Assembly (NCBI RefSeq): GCF_000236565.1
Contig: NZ_AHAM01000140.1
Coordinates: 1-64,000 of the forward strand
Reading direction: 5' to 3'
Source: Mesorhizobium alhagi CCNWXJ12-2
GTDB taxonomy: Bacteria > Pseudomonadota > Alphaproteobacteria > Rhizobiales > Rhizobiaceae
DNA: 64,000 nt
Below are positions 9,263 to 17,083 of this stretch, piece by piece (position 1 is the stretch's first letter; each line of letters opens with the position of its first letter). The notes below the pieces were generated by a model, which had not been told where the DNA came from, searched no databases, and worked only from the letters and a program-made list of their open reading frames with translations. Position numbers and translations under genes: made by a program.

Positions 9263-9383
9263 GGCTTGATTCTCTTGGCTCTTGTGACCAGTTGAGCCGA
9301 GCGCCGGGGGCTGCTCTCGACCTCTCCCCCGCGGATCGGCCGGCTCCTCCAAACCATCCGCTCCGAATGAGGCTCTGTCCAGA

Positions 9384-9407
9384 AAATTAGACAGCCTTGT
9401 CTAATTT
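9384..9407. promoter_or_regulatory. TetR-type operator overlapping the regulator promoter
   Basis: Perfect inverted repeat: AAATTAGACA (9384-9393) and TGTCTAATTT (9398-9407) around a four-base centre, in the divergent gap between the MFS and TetR genes. It overlaps a -35-like TTGTCT (9397-9402), which is followed after exactly 17 bases by TATCTT (9420-9425). Confidence 0.75.
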
Positions 9408-9425
9408 GTCAATCATGCTTATCTT
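9397..9425 (+). promoter_or_regulatory. Predicted promoter of the TetR gene, probably leaderless
   Basis: TTGTCT, 17 bases, TATCTT. The expected start of transcription, about seven bases after the -10, falls on the A of the ATG at 9432. No Shine-Dalgarno sequence precedes that ATG, so a leaderless transcript is the simplest reading. Confidence 0.5.
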
Positions 9426-9431
9426 CTTTTC

Positions 9432-10121
9432 ATGCCAGCACCTGACATTACGGTCCTCGAACCAGCCGCCCAGCGCGGCCATATCGCCAAACGGGTTTCG
9501 ATCCTCGACGCGGCCGCCAACGTGTTTTGCCGTGAGGGATACGGCGGCGCCAACATCGACATGATCGCAGCCGAAGCCGGCGTATCGCGACAGACCGTCT
9601 ACAATCATCATGGCGACAAGACCAATCTGTTCGTCGCCGTTGTCCGCGAGATCACCGAGCGCACAAATGCCGGCGTCTTCGCCACCCTCGCCACCTTCCC
9701 GGACCAGCCGCGCGACCTCGAAGCCGACCTGATCGACTTCGCCATGCGCCTGAACCGGAACTGCGTCTGCAACCGCGACGGCAAGTTCCTGCGCAAGCTG
9801 ATCCAGACCGAGGGCGAGCGCTATCCGGAACTGTTCGAGACCTGGCGCACGGACGGCCCGGGCAAGACCTGGGCAGCGCTTGCGGCCCGCTTCGCCCGTC
9901 TCGCCCATGCCGGCCTCCTTGAAATGGACGACCCGGATGTCGCCGCCCGTCAGTTCCTGGCGCTGATCAACGCCGACCTGCAAATGTCGTTCGTGCTGGG
10001 CATCACGCCCACGGAAGAGGAATTGCGCACTGCCGCCACCAACGCGGTGCGGACCTTCCTGCGCGCCTACGGCAAATCCGGCCGGCAGCCCGCCGAAAAC
10101 GCCCCCTCCCCGCCTGCCTGA
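9432..10121 (+). CDS. TetR/AcrR family transcriptional regulator
   Basis: A 229-residue one-component regulator. The helix-turn-helix is near residues 35-60 (NIDMIAAEAGVSRQTVYNHHGDKTNLF). The C-terminal region, with FLRKLIQTEGERYPELFETW, resembles the TetR_C_7/AefR-like ligand domain. It is divergent from the MFS exporter and likely represses both itself and the pump through the palindrome at 9384-9407. The start sits directly after the predicted promoter with no ribosome-binding site. Confidence 0.9.
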   Translation: MPAPDITVLEPAAQRGHIAKRVSILDAAANVFCREGYGGANIDMIAAEAGVSRQTVYNHHGDKTNLFVAVVREITERTNAGVFATLATFPDQPRDLEADLIDFAMRLNRNCVCNRDGKFLRKLIQTEGERYPELFETWRTDGPGKTWAALAARFARLAHAGLLEMDDPDVAARQFLALINADLQMSFVLGITPTEEELRTAATNAVRTFLRAYGKSGRQPAENAPSPPA

Positions 10122-10138
10122 CAGCCGCTTCGAACATA

Positions 10139-10169
10139 TGCGGGCGCCTGCCGCGTTGGCAGGCCCGCA
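10139..10169 (+). terminator. Hairpin after the TetR gene, possible terminator
   Basis: Strong stem TGCGGGC-GCCTGCC against GGCAGG-CCCGCA with a short loop, 18 bases after the TetR stop. The T-rich tract is poor (GGTTGTTC), so termination efficiency is uncertain. Confidence 0.45.
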
Positions 10170-10249
10170 CGGTTGTTCTATATCCGGTTTACGGCAGCGC
10201 GAAGCTTGATTAGAGGTAGGGCTGACGATTCACCGGAACCGCTTCCAAT

Positions 10250-10801
10250 ATGGCCGAGGACCACATCCGCTACGACATTCTTGCCCAGGAGGCGTTGCGC
10301 GGGGTCATGCGCAAGGTCCTGGCGGAAGTCGCGCGCACCGGCCTCCCCGGCAGCCATCATTTCTTCATCACCTTTCTGACCGGCGCGCCGGGCGTGCGCA
10401 TCTCCAGCCGCCTGCGCGAGCGCTATCCGGAACAGATGACCATCGTCGTCCAGTTCCAGTATTGGGACCTGAAAGTCTCCGAAACCGGCTTCGAAATCGG
10501 CCTGTCCTTCTCAGACGTGCCGGAAAAGCTGGAAATACCCTTCTCGGCCGTCCGCGGCTTCTATGATCCCTCGGTCAATTTCGAGCTCGAATTCGACGTC
10601 AAATCCGAAGGTCCGGCGGTGATTGCCGATCAGACCCCGCCGCCGAAGCTCGAAGCCGCGCCCGCCCCGGCAGCCGGCGGCAAGAAGGCGGAGTCGAAGA
10701 AAAAGCCCGCCGAAGCCGCAAAAGACGCGGCGGCAGCCGCTGAAGCCGGTCCAGCCAAGGGCGCCGAAGTCGTTTCGCTCGACTCGTTCCGCAAGAAATA
10801 G
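10250..10801 (+). CDS. sspB: SspB-type ClpXP adaptor (alpha-proteobacterial)
   Basis: A 183-residue adaptor that binds ssrA-tagged proteins and delivers them to ClpXP. The folded domain covers about residues 1-115 (IRYDILAQEALRGVMRKVL, HHFFITFLTGAPGVRIS, MTIVVQFQYWDLKV). An Ala/Lys/Pro-rich flexible linker follows, and the C-terminal tail VVSLDSFRKK fits the ClpX-docking motif of SspB-alpha. The tmRNA gene is only 3 kb upstream. The ribosome-binding site is weak. Two small genes follow closely, forming a likely operon. Confidence 0.92.
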   Translation: MAEDHIRYDILAQEALRGVMRKVLAEVARTGLPGSHHFFITFLTGAPGVRISSRLRERYPEQMTIVVQFQYWDLKVSETGFEIGLSFSDVPEKLEIPFSAVRGFYDPSVNFELEFDVKSEGPAVIADQTPPPKLEAAPAPAAGGKKAESKKKPAEAAKDAAAAAEAGPAKGAEVVSLDSFRKK

Positions 10802-10803
10802 CC

Positions 10804-11001
10804 ATGGCCGAAATCGTGAATCTTCGGCAAGCGCGCAAGCAGAAGGCGCGTGCCGACAGAGAGCGCGTGGCCGAAGAGAATCGCTCGCTCCATGGGCGCA
10901 GCAAGGCTGAGAAGACCCGAGATGCCGAGGCTGCGAAGAGATCCCAAAGCTTTCTCGAAGGCCATCGCCGCGAACGCCCGGCCGGAGACGGCGAGGCGTG
11001 A
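10804..11001 (+). CDS. DUF4169 family protein
   Basis: A 65-residue, highly charged helical protein opening with EIVNLRQARKQKARADRE, the signature of DUF4169, often found beside sspB in Rhizobiales. It has no membrane segment or cysteine. It starts two bases after the sspB stop and overlaps the next gene by four bases. Function unknown. Confidence 0.85.
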   Translation: MAEIVNLRQARKQKARADRERVAEENRSLHGRSKAEKTRDAEAAKRSQSFLEGHRRERPAGDGEA

Positions 11002-11234
11002 GCCTGGTGCGCAAACGTTCGGTCTCGATCCGCGGCCACCGCACCAGCTACTCGCTCGAACAGCCCTTCTTCGATGAACTCGTCGCTATAGCAGCCGAGC
11101 GGCAAATCCCACTCGCAGCGCTGATCGCGGAGATCGATACGTCGCGCCCGCGCGACGCGAACCTGTCGTCAGCGCTTCGGCTGTTCGTGCTGGGCGAGGC
11201 GAAACGCAAATCGGCCCACGCGCCGGAAAAATGA
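10998..11234 (+). CDS. Ribbon-helix-helix domain protein
   Basis: A 78-residue protein. The segment KRSVSIRGHRTSYSLEQPFFDELVAIAAERQIPLAALIAEID has the strand-helix-helix pattern of the RHH_4 group seen in Rhizobiales. The start is a GTG inside GTGA, overlapping the DUF4169 stop. A DNA-binding role is inferred from the fold only. It is the last gene of the sspB operon. Confidence 0.82.
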   Translation: MSLVRKRSVSIRGHRTSYSLEQPFFDELVAIAAERQIPLAALIAEIDTSRPRDANLSSALRLFVLGEAKRKSAHAPEK

Positions 11235-11309
11235 GCACTCAGCCCCGCCGCCGCGATGGATTCGCGGCGGCTGTGGGGATGACTGCCCGGCCGAAGGCGC
11301 GAGCGTCTG

Positions 11310-11798
11310 TTACGACTTCACCTCGATGCGGCGCGTCTTGTCGCGGGCGGCAGGGTTCTTCGGCAATTCGACGGCCAGGATGCCATTCTTGAACTTCGCC
11401 TGAACCTTGTCGGCATCTACCTCTGTGTCCAGCGGGATGGAGCGCATGAACCGGCCGTAGCTGCGTTCGGCATAGGTCCGGCCGCCATTCTCTTCCTTGT
11501 GCTCCCGCCGCTTTTCGCCGCTGATGATCAGGGCGTTGTCACGCAGGGTGACTTCGACATCCTTCTGCTCCATCCCCGGCAGTTCGGCGGTCACCTTGTA
11601 GGCCTTTTCCGTCTCGTCGACATCAACGCTCGGCCATACGCCGCCATCCTGGCCGGCCGCCAGGGCCGGAGCTTCCATCGGCGTCAGGAAATCGTCGAAC
11701 AGCCGATCGATCTGCTGTCGGAAAGAGGTGAATGGATCGCGCGCGAATGGAGCGATTCCGCGGGACCGCGTCCAAGGCGCAAGGTCACGGTTGGGCAT
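11310..11798 (-). CDS. Hsp20/alpha-crystallin small heat-shock protein
   Basis: A 162-residue ATP-independent holdase. The alpha-crystallin domain spans about residues 50-150 (VDVDETEKAYKVTAELPGMEQKDVEV), ends in the conserved AKFKNGILAVELPK (A-x-x-x-N-G-I/V-L), and is followed by the C-terminal extension. A strong AAGGAGGAAA precedes the ATG. Upstream is a near-perfect EcfG-type promoter, so it is probably part of the general stress response as well as any heat control. Confidence 0.93.
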   Translation of the reverse strand: MPNRDLAPWTRSRGIAPFARDPFTSFRQQIDRLFDDFLTPMEAPALAAGQDGGVWPSVDVDETEKAYKVTAELPGMEQKDVEVTLRDNALIISGEKRREHKEENGGRTYAERSYGRFMRSIPLDTEVDADKVQAKFKNGILAVELPKNPAARDKTRRIEVKS

Positions 11799-11830
11799 GA
11801 CTTTCCTCCTTGTTTCTTTGGATTTGGACG

Positions 11831-11857
11831 CGTCGCCGCCCTATTGGTCCGGCGACG
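11831..11857 (-). promoter_or_regulatory. Stable hairpin in the Hsp20 5' leader
   Basis: Inverted repeat CGTCGCCG (11831-11838) and CGGCGACG (11850-11857) around 11 bases, at the 5' end of the predicted leader and about 40 bases upstream of the Shine-Dalgarno site. It does not visibly pair with that site and lacks the U(U/C)GCU core of ROSE thermometers. It may protect the 5' end or be part of a larger fold. Confidence 0.4.
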
Positions 11858-11864
11858 CTATTTG

Positions 11865-11889
11865 AACGTTTCTGTTCAGGGGATGTTCC
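11865..11889 (-). promoter_or_regulatory. EcfG (general stress sigma factor) promoter of the Hsp20 gene
   Basis: On the minus strand: GGAAC (11889-11885), 16 bases, CGTT (11868-11865). This is the alphaproteobacterial EcfG consensus with correct spacing, placed so that a transcript would start near 11858, about 60 bases before the ATG. Confidence 0.7.
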
Positions 11890-11937
11890 GCAAAATGCAG
11901 TGGGAAAAACGGCGTCCAAATGACGGACGATACGGAA

Positions 11938-14900
11938 TTATTCCGGGTTCTGCAGCGATCTGATGAAGCTCTCGAACGCGTTCGGCCGGGGCCTGTTCGA
12001 CTCGGGCGGAATTGTCGCGGCTGGGCCGTCGGCTCTCGGCTCCGCCAACGGCGTCCGCTCGATGTCGGCCGGCGGCGGCGCCTCGGCGTCGCGGCGGGCT
12101 TTTTCGTCCGCTGCCCGTCTTGCCTCTTGCTCCGCCTTTCTCCGCGCAGCCTCGTTGGCTGCCTCTTCTGCCGCGCGCCGCGCTTCTTCCTCGGCGCGCG
12201 CCTTGGCTTCGGCTTCGAGCCTGGCCTTTTCCTCGGCCTCGGCCTTCAGCCTCGCCTCTTCCTCGGCCCTAGCCGCCTCCGACAATGCACGCAGGCGTGC
12301 TTCCTCCGCCACCCGCGCCTGCTCGGCCGCGCGTTCGCGCTCCTCCTGCAGCGCCGCGTAGTACCGCACCTCGCGCCGCAGCCGCTGCTTTTCCAGAAGC
12401 TCTGCCTGCATCGCTTCCACGCGCGCCTGTTCGCGCTCCAGCGCCCTCTGCGTCAGGAACTGCGCCAGCGGCTCGCTGTCGAACACGCGCTCGGCCTCGC
12501 TCGGCCTGCCTTGCAGGCGAAACCGCAGCGACGGCTCGGACCCGGCGAGCGCCTCGTCGCCGGGCTTGTAGGCGATCGTCCCCTCAACCGCGACTTGCCG
12601 CGTGTTGAGGTCGGCGCGGACATCCGCCGTTACCGCCGCGTCCTGGTTTTCGAAGCTGACCGGCGGCGCCCGGAGTATCCCGCCGGCGACGGTGAAGGCG
12701 ATCTCTGCCCCTTCCGCCGAAAAGCTGCCGTCCGCCGCGACCTCAGGCGCAAAACCTGCCGTCCGCGCCGCGTCTATGTCGCGGCCGATCGCGTCGGCCC
12801 TGGAGATGAGGATCGGGAACGCCTTGCTATTGAGGCCGGCGATGGTCAGGTCCTTGAGTGCGGCGGTGCCCGAACCCGACAGCGCCGCGACCATGCCGCC
12901 GACGGATTTGCCGCTGGCCGACAGCGTCGTCGAGAAATCACCTGCCCCCGAAAGCCCGGCGCCCGGCAGCGCCGTTTCAAGATCCGCGCCGGCGAGCGAC
13001 AACTGCCCTGAAAACAGTCCCGTGCCGCCATTGTTCTTGAGTTCAAGCAGGCCGGCGAGATCGCCGCCGAACAGCTTCCCTTTGAGGTCCGATACCCGCA
13101 TGCCTTCCGCATCGAGCCGGAAGGTCATCGTCGCATCATAGGCGCTGGCCGCCGCGCCCGCCGCAAGCGTTCCGGCGGAAATATCCATCTCGGCGGTGAA
13201 GGGCGCAGCCGACTTGGGCTGGAAGGGCACGGAGGGCCAACCGCCGCTCGCCTCTGGCGCCAGTGCGGTCTCGCCGAGCAGCATGGCCGCCGCCGGTTCG
13301 AGGTCGAGCGCATCGAGCGCCAGCGCGCCGGTCAGATGCGGCAGCCCCTCGCCGATCTCGGCGTTGACGTCGCCCGACACCGCATTTTCATTTACCGTGC
13401 CGTTGAGGCCGGCAAGCACCAGGAGACCATCGGCATAGTCGACGTCGCCCGCAAGCGAGACTGGCATGCCAAAGCCCATTCCGGGCAGCGAAACGCCACT
13501 GGTCATCAGCCATGGCTCCAGATCCGCGCTTTCCAGCTCGGCCTTCCCCTTCGTCGCCAATCCCTGATCGCCGAAGCTGGACGTACCCTTGAAACCGGCC
13601 TGAAAATCGTCTCCCGAAAGCGTGAATGCCGTTTCCATGCCGGCGGCCGGCTCGCCCTTGGTCGAAAGCGTCATTTCGCCCGGCCCTACCGCGCCGAGCG
13701 GAAGAGCCGGCAGGCCGGCGAGCCCCATCAGCGATGTCGCATCATCATTGCGCGCCGAAAGCGACAGCGACAGCTCGCCCTCGCCAACCGCTCCGGCCTT
13801 GGCCGAGCCCGACAGGGTCGCCGAGATCGCCGATCCGCCGGCGTCGCCCTGCACGCTCAGCGCCAGTCCCGTCGTGCCGTCGTCATTGGCCGCTGCGCTG
13901 GCGATCAGGTCGATGCGGGTATCGGCCAGCAAGCCCGGATAGGCCCCGGCCCGCTTGTCCAGCCCGGCGAGCAGCGGATTGCCGGGGTAGCGCGCCGCCG
14001 CCAGCGAAACCAGCGGCGCCAAATCGACCGCCACCACCGAGGCGTCGAGATTGCCGGTCGGATTTTCCGGAAAGCCTTTTATCGTTCCGGTTGCGCTGAC
14101 CGACGCGCCGGCCAGCCCGCCGATCGCCAGCCGGTCGATCTCGAGCACGCCGCTCCGCAACCGGAGCGCAGTGTCGACGGTCTCCGCCGTCAGCCCGCCG
14201 GCGCTCACCGGCCCGGCCTTGATCTGGAAATCGAGGTCGCGGTCGGCGAACCGGTTTGTGCCCTGGTCGCTGACGAACAGCGATGCGAACGCCGTCAGTC
14301 CGTCGACATCAAGCGCCTCGCCGTCGAGCTCGAGCAAGACTGAAGGCCGCAGATCGGCTGGCTGGCGGCTGTCGATGGCCCCGTGGAAGACCGCATCGCC
14401 GAGCACCAGCTCCAACTCGCTGAAAAGCTGGCGCTGTTTCGTCATCTCCACTTCGGCCTTGAACCCAGCCGCAGGCAGCCGCCGGATCGCGTCGTCCACG
14501 TCCTTGGCCACCCATGCGGCGAAGCCCGAAGGCTGGTTGATGGCGAGCAGCAGCGATCCGTCGAAGCCGAATTCGCCTTCGGTGCGCAAAAGTCCGTCGG
14601 CTTCCAGCGTGGTGCGCCCGGGCAGCGTCGCGCCAAGCGATTCCAGCTTCCAGCCGCCCTCGGCCGGCTCGGCGGAAAGGCTCACATTGCGGATCGTCGT
14701 ATCGCCCACCACGACAGCCGGCAAATCGACCTTGACGGCTCCCGGTATCGCCGGCCTTGGCAGGCCGGTCAGCGCCGCCTCCAGCGCAGCGATGCGCTGC
14801 GCCAGCGACAGTTTCGCGCCCTCCTCCGCCCCGACCGCCTCGTCGAAACGCACCTTCGCGCCGCTCGTCTCTGCCAGGAAGCGCGGCTCCGCTCCGATCT

Positions 14901-15783
14901 CCACGAAGGCGGTTCCGTCGGCCGTGTAGGGGTTGTCCAGCGGGCCGGTTTCGAAGCGGAATTCATCCAGGCTGAGCCGCTTGTGGTCGAAGGTGAACCG
15001 CCCGTTGATGCGGTATCCGGGGTTGCCCTCCAGCGCCTTCACCGGCTGACCGTCGCTGCCGTGAAGGCTCTCGGCCTCGCCTCTGCCGCCCGCTATCCTG
15101 AACGCTCCGGTATAGACCGCCGCGCCCTTTTCGAGACGGACATTGCCGTCCGTTTCAAGAGCAATTCCATAGGGTTGCGGCTCGGCCTTGATTCGAAGCC
15201 GCATCTGGCCGGCACCGTCCGGCACGCCGGTCGAGACGGCCAGCGCGGTCGGCATGCCGTCCATTCTCATCGTCCCGTTCGCCCGCCACGGCCCGGCAAA
15301 CGACCGCGCCGATATCTCGGCGCTTATTTCCGACAGCACATGCGTCCGACCGCTCGCCGCGTGCCGCACCGTAACCTGGCCCTCGGTGACGGTCAGCCTT
15401 TCCAAAGATATCTGGCTCGCCCGGAACGGCGTCGACGGCCGCACCGTCCAGTCCACCGTCCCGTCGGCCGCTACATCGACCGTCGCTTTCGGCCGCACCA
15501 TGCGCATGTCAAAGATCAGAACCTCGCCGCGCAGGAACGGCGCGAGTTCGGCGTCCATCGAAAATGTCTCGACGGTCATCGCCGGCTCGCCGGACCCGCC
15601 GCCTACCGAAACATCCGAAAACGTCACCGAGGGAAACGGCAGCAGCCGCGCGCTGGCGTCGCCCTCCACCGTCACCTTGCGGCCGAGAATGGCGCTCGCC
15701 TCGCGCTCGAAATCAGCGCGATAGGATGTCCAGTCGACGAGATACGGCCCGACCAGCGCCGCCGTCAGCGCCAGTACGATCAA
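11938..15783 (-). CDS. AsmA family protein with long C-terminal coiled coil
   Basis: A 1281-residue AsmA-like envelope protein: an N-terminal membrane segment (LIVLALTAALVGPYLVDWTSYR), the AsmA N-domain (ILGRKVTVEGDASARLLPFPSV), a very long beta-rich middle, and an AsmA_2 region near 900-1140. The relatives TamB, YhdP and AsmA are linked to phospholipid transport or outer-membrane assembly. Residues about 1145-1260 are an Ala/Glu/Arg heptad-rich coiled coil. No ATG fits: the TTG at 15783 is used here, but the hydrophobic frame continues upstream (LARLFVIIGG), so initiation at CTG 15813 or ATT 15816, after AGGAA, is possible. Confidence 0.85.
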   Translation of the reverse strand: MIVLALTAALVGPYLVDWTSYRADFEREASAILGRKVTVEGDASARLLPFPSVTFSDVSVGGGSGEPAMTVETFSMDAELAPFLRGEVLIFDMRMVRPKATVDVAADGTVDWTVRPSTPFRASQISLERLTVTEGQVTVRHAASGRTHVLSEISAEISARSFAGPWRANGTMRMDGMPTALAVSTGVPDGAGQMRLRIKAEPQPYGIALETDGNVRLEKGAAVYTGAFRIAGGRGEAESLHGSDGQPVKALEGNPGYRINGRFTFDHKRLSLDEFRFETGPLDNPYTADGTAFVEIGAEPRFLAETSGAKVRFDEAVGAEEGAKLSLAQRIAALEAALTGLPRPAIPGAVKVDLPAVVVGDTTIRNVSLSAEPAEGGWKLESLGATLPGRTTLEADGLLRTEGEFGFDGSLLLAINQPSGFAAWVAKDVDDAIRRLPAAGFKAEVEMTKQRQLFSELELVLGDAVFHGAIDSRQPADLRPSVLLELDGEALDVDGLTAFASLFVSDQGTNRFADRDLDFQIKAGPVSAGGLTAETVDTALRLRSGVLEIDRLAIGGLAGASVSATGTIKGFPENPTGNLDASVVAVDLAPLVSLAAARYPGNPLLAGLDKRAGAYPGLLADTRIDLIASAAANDDGTTGLALSVQGDAGGSAISATLSGSAKAGAVGEGELSLSLSARNDDATSLMGLAGLPALPLGAVGPGEMTLSTKGEPAAGMETAFTLSGDDFQAGFKGTSSFGDQGLATKGKAELESADLEPWLMTSGVSLPGMGFGMPVSLAGDVDYADGLLVLAGLNGTVNENAVSGDVNAEIGEGLPHLTGALALDALDLEPAAAMLLGETALAPEASGGWPSVPFQPKSAAPFTAEMDISAGTLAAGAAASAYDATMTFRLDAEGMRVSDLKGKLFGGDLAGLLELKNNGGTGLFSGQLSLAGADLETALPGAGLSGAGDFSTTLSASGKSVGGMVAALSGSGTAALKDLTIAGLNSKAFPILISRADAIGRDIDAARTAGFAPEVAADGSFSAEGAEIAFTVAGGILRAPPVSFENQDAAVTADVRADLNTRQVAVEGTIAYKPGDEALAGSEPSLRFRLQGRPSEAERVFDSEPLAQFLTQRALEREQARVEAMQAELLEKQRLRREVRYYAALQEERERAAEQARVAEEARLRALSEAARAEEEARLKAEAEEKARLEAEAKARAEEEARRAAEEAANEAARRKAEQEARRAADEKARRDAEAPPPADIERTPLAEPRADGPAATIPPESNRPRPNAFESFIRSLQNPE

Positions 15784-15853
15784 CCCGCCGATAATGACAA
15801 AAAGCCGCGCCAGAATCAGTTCCTCGCGATGGATTGGAAACGGGTTCGCACTC

Positions 15854-16187
15854 TACCGTCATCAGTCCTCGCATAAAGTGGCAATTTTGCCGAGATGTTC
15901 CCCGCAATGTATCGGCTTCGGCTTTCGAGCCGTTGCAGTCTCCACGACAATCCGACGAACGGCTCAATTGAGCCCATTTCTACCAATGCTGCAGCTTGCA
16001 CGAATGTCTGGTTTGGTAACACCGGTCAAAAACGCCAAAAACAAACTGAGCTTTGCCAAGGGTTTGCGGCACAATAGAATCTAAGGACCTTAGCCAAAGC
16101 TACGGCCGCGACGAAACCGACCGGCTTTGGCTGGAGGGTTATGGCTGTCTCCGCGGCAAAGCCGTCCTAACGTGTTCAATTTCTGCC
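15854..16187. other. Intergenic stretch without a supported gene
   Basis: About 330 bases between asmA and the SoxR-box promoter. GC is lower than in the neighbouring genes. Short open frames exist on both strands, but none has a ribosome-binding site plus a convincing sequence. It must hold the asmA promoter. Confidence 0.5.
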
Positions 16188-16218
16188 TTGACCTCAAGCT
16201 AACTTGAGAAATTACGAT
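16188..16218 (+). promoter_or_regulatory. SoxR-controlled promoter (SoxR box)
   Basis: TTGACC (16188-16193), exactly 19 bases, TACGAT (16213-16218): the over-long spacer of MerR-family activated promoters. The spacer carries CCTCAAGCTAACTTGAGA (16192-16209), which differs from the enterobacterial SoxR box CCTCAAGTTAACTTGAGG at two positions. The dyad arms are CTCAAG and CTTGAG. Confidence 0.8.
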
Positions 16219-16249
16219 TGAATCTGATCTAGCCATCTCGGAGAAAAAA

Positions 16250-16759
16250 ATGACGTTTGAAATCGAACCAATGGTTCCAGAGCTGTGGTGCTCTGACTTC
16301 GAAAAATCGTTGGAGTTCTATACAGAGTCCGTCGGCTTCAAAGTGGCGCAACGGCGCGGACAAGACCCCCACGCCTACCTATCGCTGAACGAGGCTCAGA
16401 TCATGATCGCACATTGGACGCTGGATGGGAGTTGGGAGCCATGGCGTCCCGAAGCGCTGCAACAACCCTTTGGTCGGGGCATAAATTTTCAGTTCATGGT
16501 CGATGACATTCAATACGTATACGACAGGCTTCTCTCGAAAGGGGTTAAGCCTTTCCGTGACTTTTATACTTCCGAAATTTGGAAGACCGATTGCATGGAT
16601 ACACGGCGGCAGTTCATGGTTCTCGATCCTGACGGGTATCTTTTGAAGTTCTCACAGAGCGTCAGCACGCGCCCTGTCACTGAGGATGATCACAGAAGCC
16701 TAAATCGGTATTATGAACGAGTTCTCCATGAGACTTTCTTAGCTGTAGGTTCGTGTTGA
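16250..16759 (+). CDS. VOC family protein (glyoxalase/bleomycin-resistance fold)
   Basis: A 169-residue vicinal-oxygen-chelate protein. VPELWCSDFEKSLEFYTESVGFKVAQRR opens the first beta-alpha-beta-beta-beta unit; FQFMVDDIQYVYDRLLSKGVKPF and QFMVLDPDGYLLKFSQS form the second. Metal-site His/Glu residues are only partly obvious, so it may be a binding or resistance protein rather than an enzyme. GC is clearly lower than in neighbouring genes, suggesting transfer. The upstream SoxR box predicts induction by redox-cycling compounds. GGAG lies ahead of the ATG. Confidence 0.85.
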   Translation: MTFEIEPMVPELWCSDFEKSLEFYTESVGFKVAQRRGQDPHAYLSLNEAQIMIAHWTLDGSWEPWRPEALQQPFGRGINFQFMVDDIQYVYDRLLSKGVKPFRDFYTSEIWKTDCMDTRRQFMVLDPDGYLLKFSQSVSTRPVTEDDHRSLNRYYERVLHETFLAVGSC

Positions 16760-17083
16760 ACTGACGGTTGCTTGCTTTCGAAGACCGTCACCCATGCGCG
16801 TAGCTGACCTTCTCCTCAGTGAAGGATATGCCAAACTCAAGAGTTCGTGGCCATGCCAGATGGGACGGCTTTTAGCCGCCCCTCAGAAAGCGGCCATTGG
16901 AGCATTTGCGGCAAACGACCGCTTCGTCCGCTTTGCGGCCGTTCGTGTTAGCTGGGCGGACGCTCGCCGCCCGTAACCGAAAATTCAAACCCAAACACCA
17001 TCAGAGCTCCCGGTCGATATTCATCAACGTTCTTTCGTGGTATCGTTCCGGGTCCGGTTTTCGATCGGTCAAGGGAGGAAATC
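16760..17083. other. Intergenic stretch, no supported gene
   Basis: 324 bases. It contains a short hairpin, GGGACGGCTTTTAGCCGCCCC near 16862-16882, and a stretch around 16888-16950 rich in GCGGCC/CCGCTT words that can pair imperfectly. An open frame at 16794-16976 lacks a ribosome-binding site and any family resemblance, and is rejected. The 3' end holds the GGGAGGA site of the next gene. Confidence 0.4.

Noticed and set aside
11799-11890. ROSE RNA thermometer upstream of Hsp20
   Set aside because: The U(U/C)GCU core opposite the Shine-Dalgarno site is missing and that site looks unpaired.
16794-16976. 60-codon frame in the gap after the VOC gene
   Set aside because: No ribosome-binding site or family resemblance; it covers imperfect GCGGCC-rich repeats.
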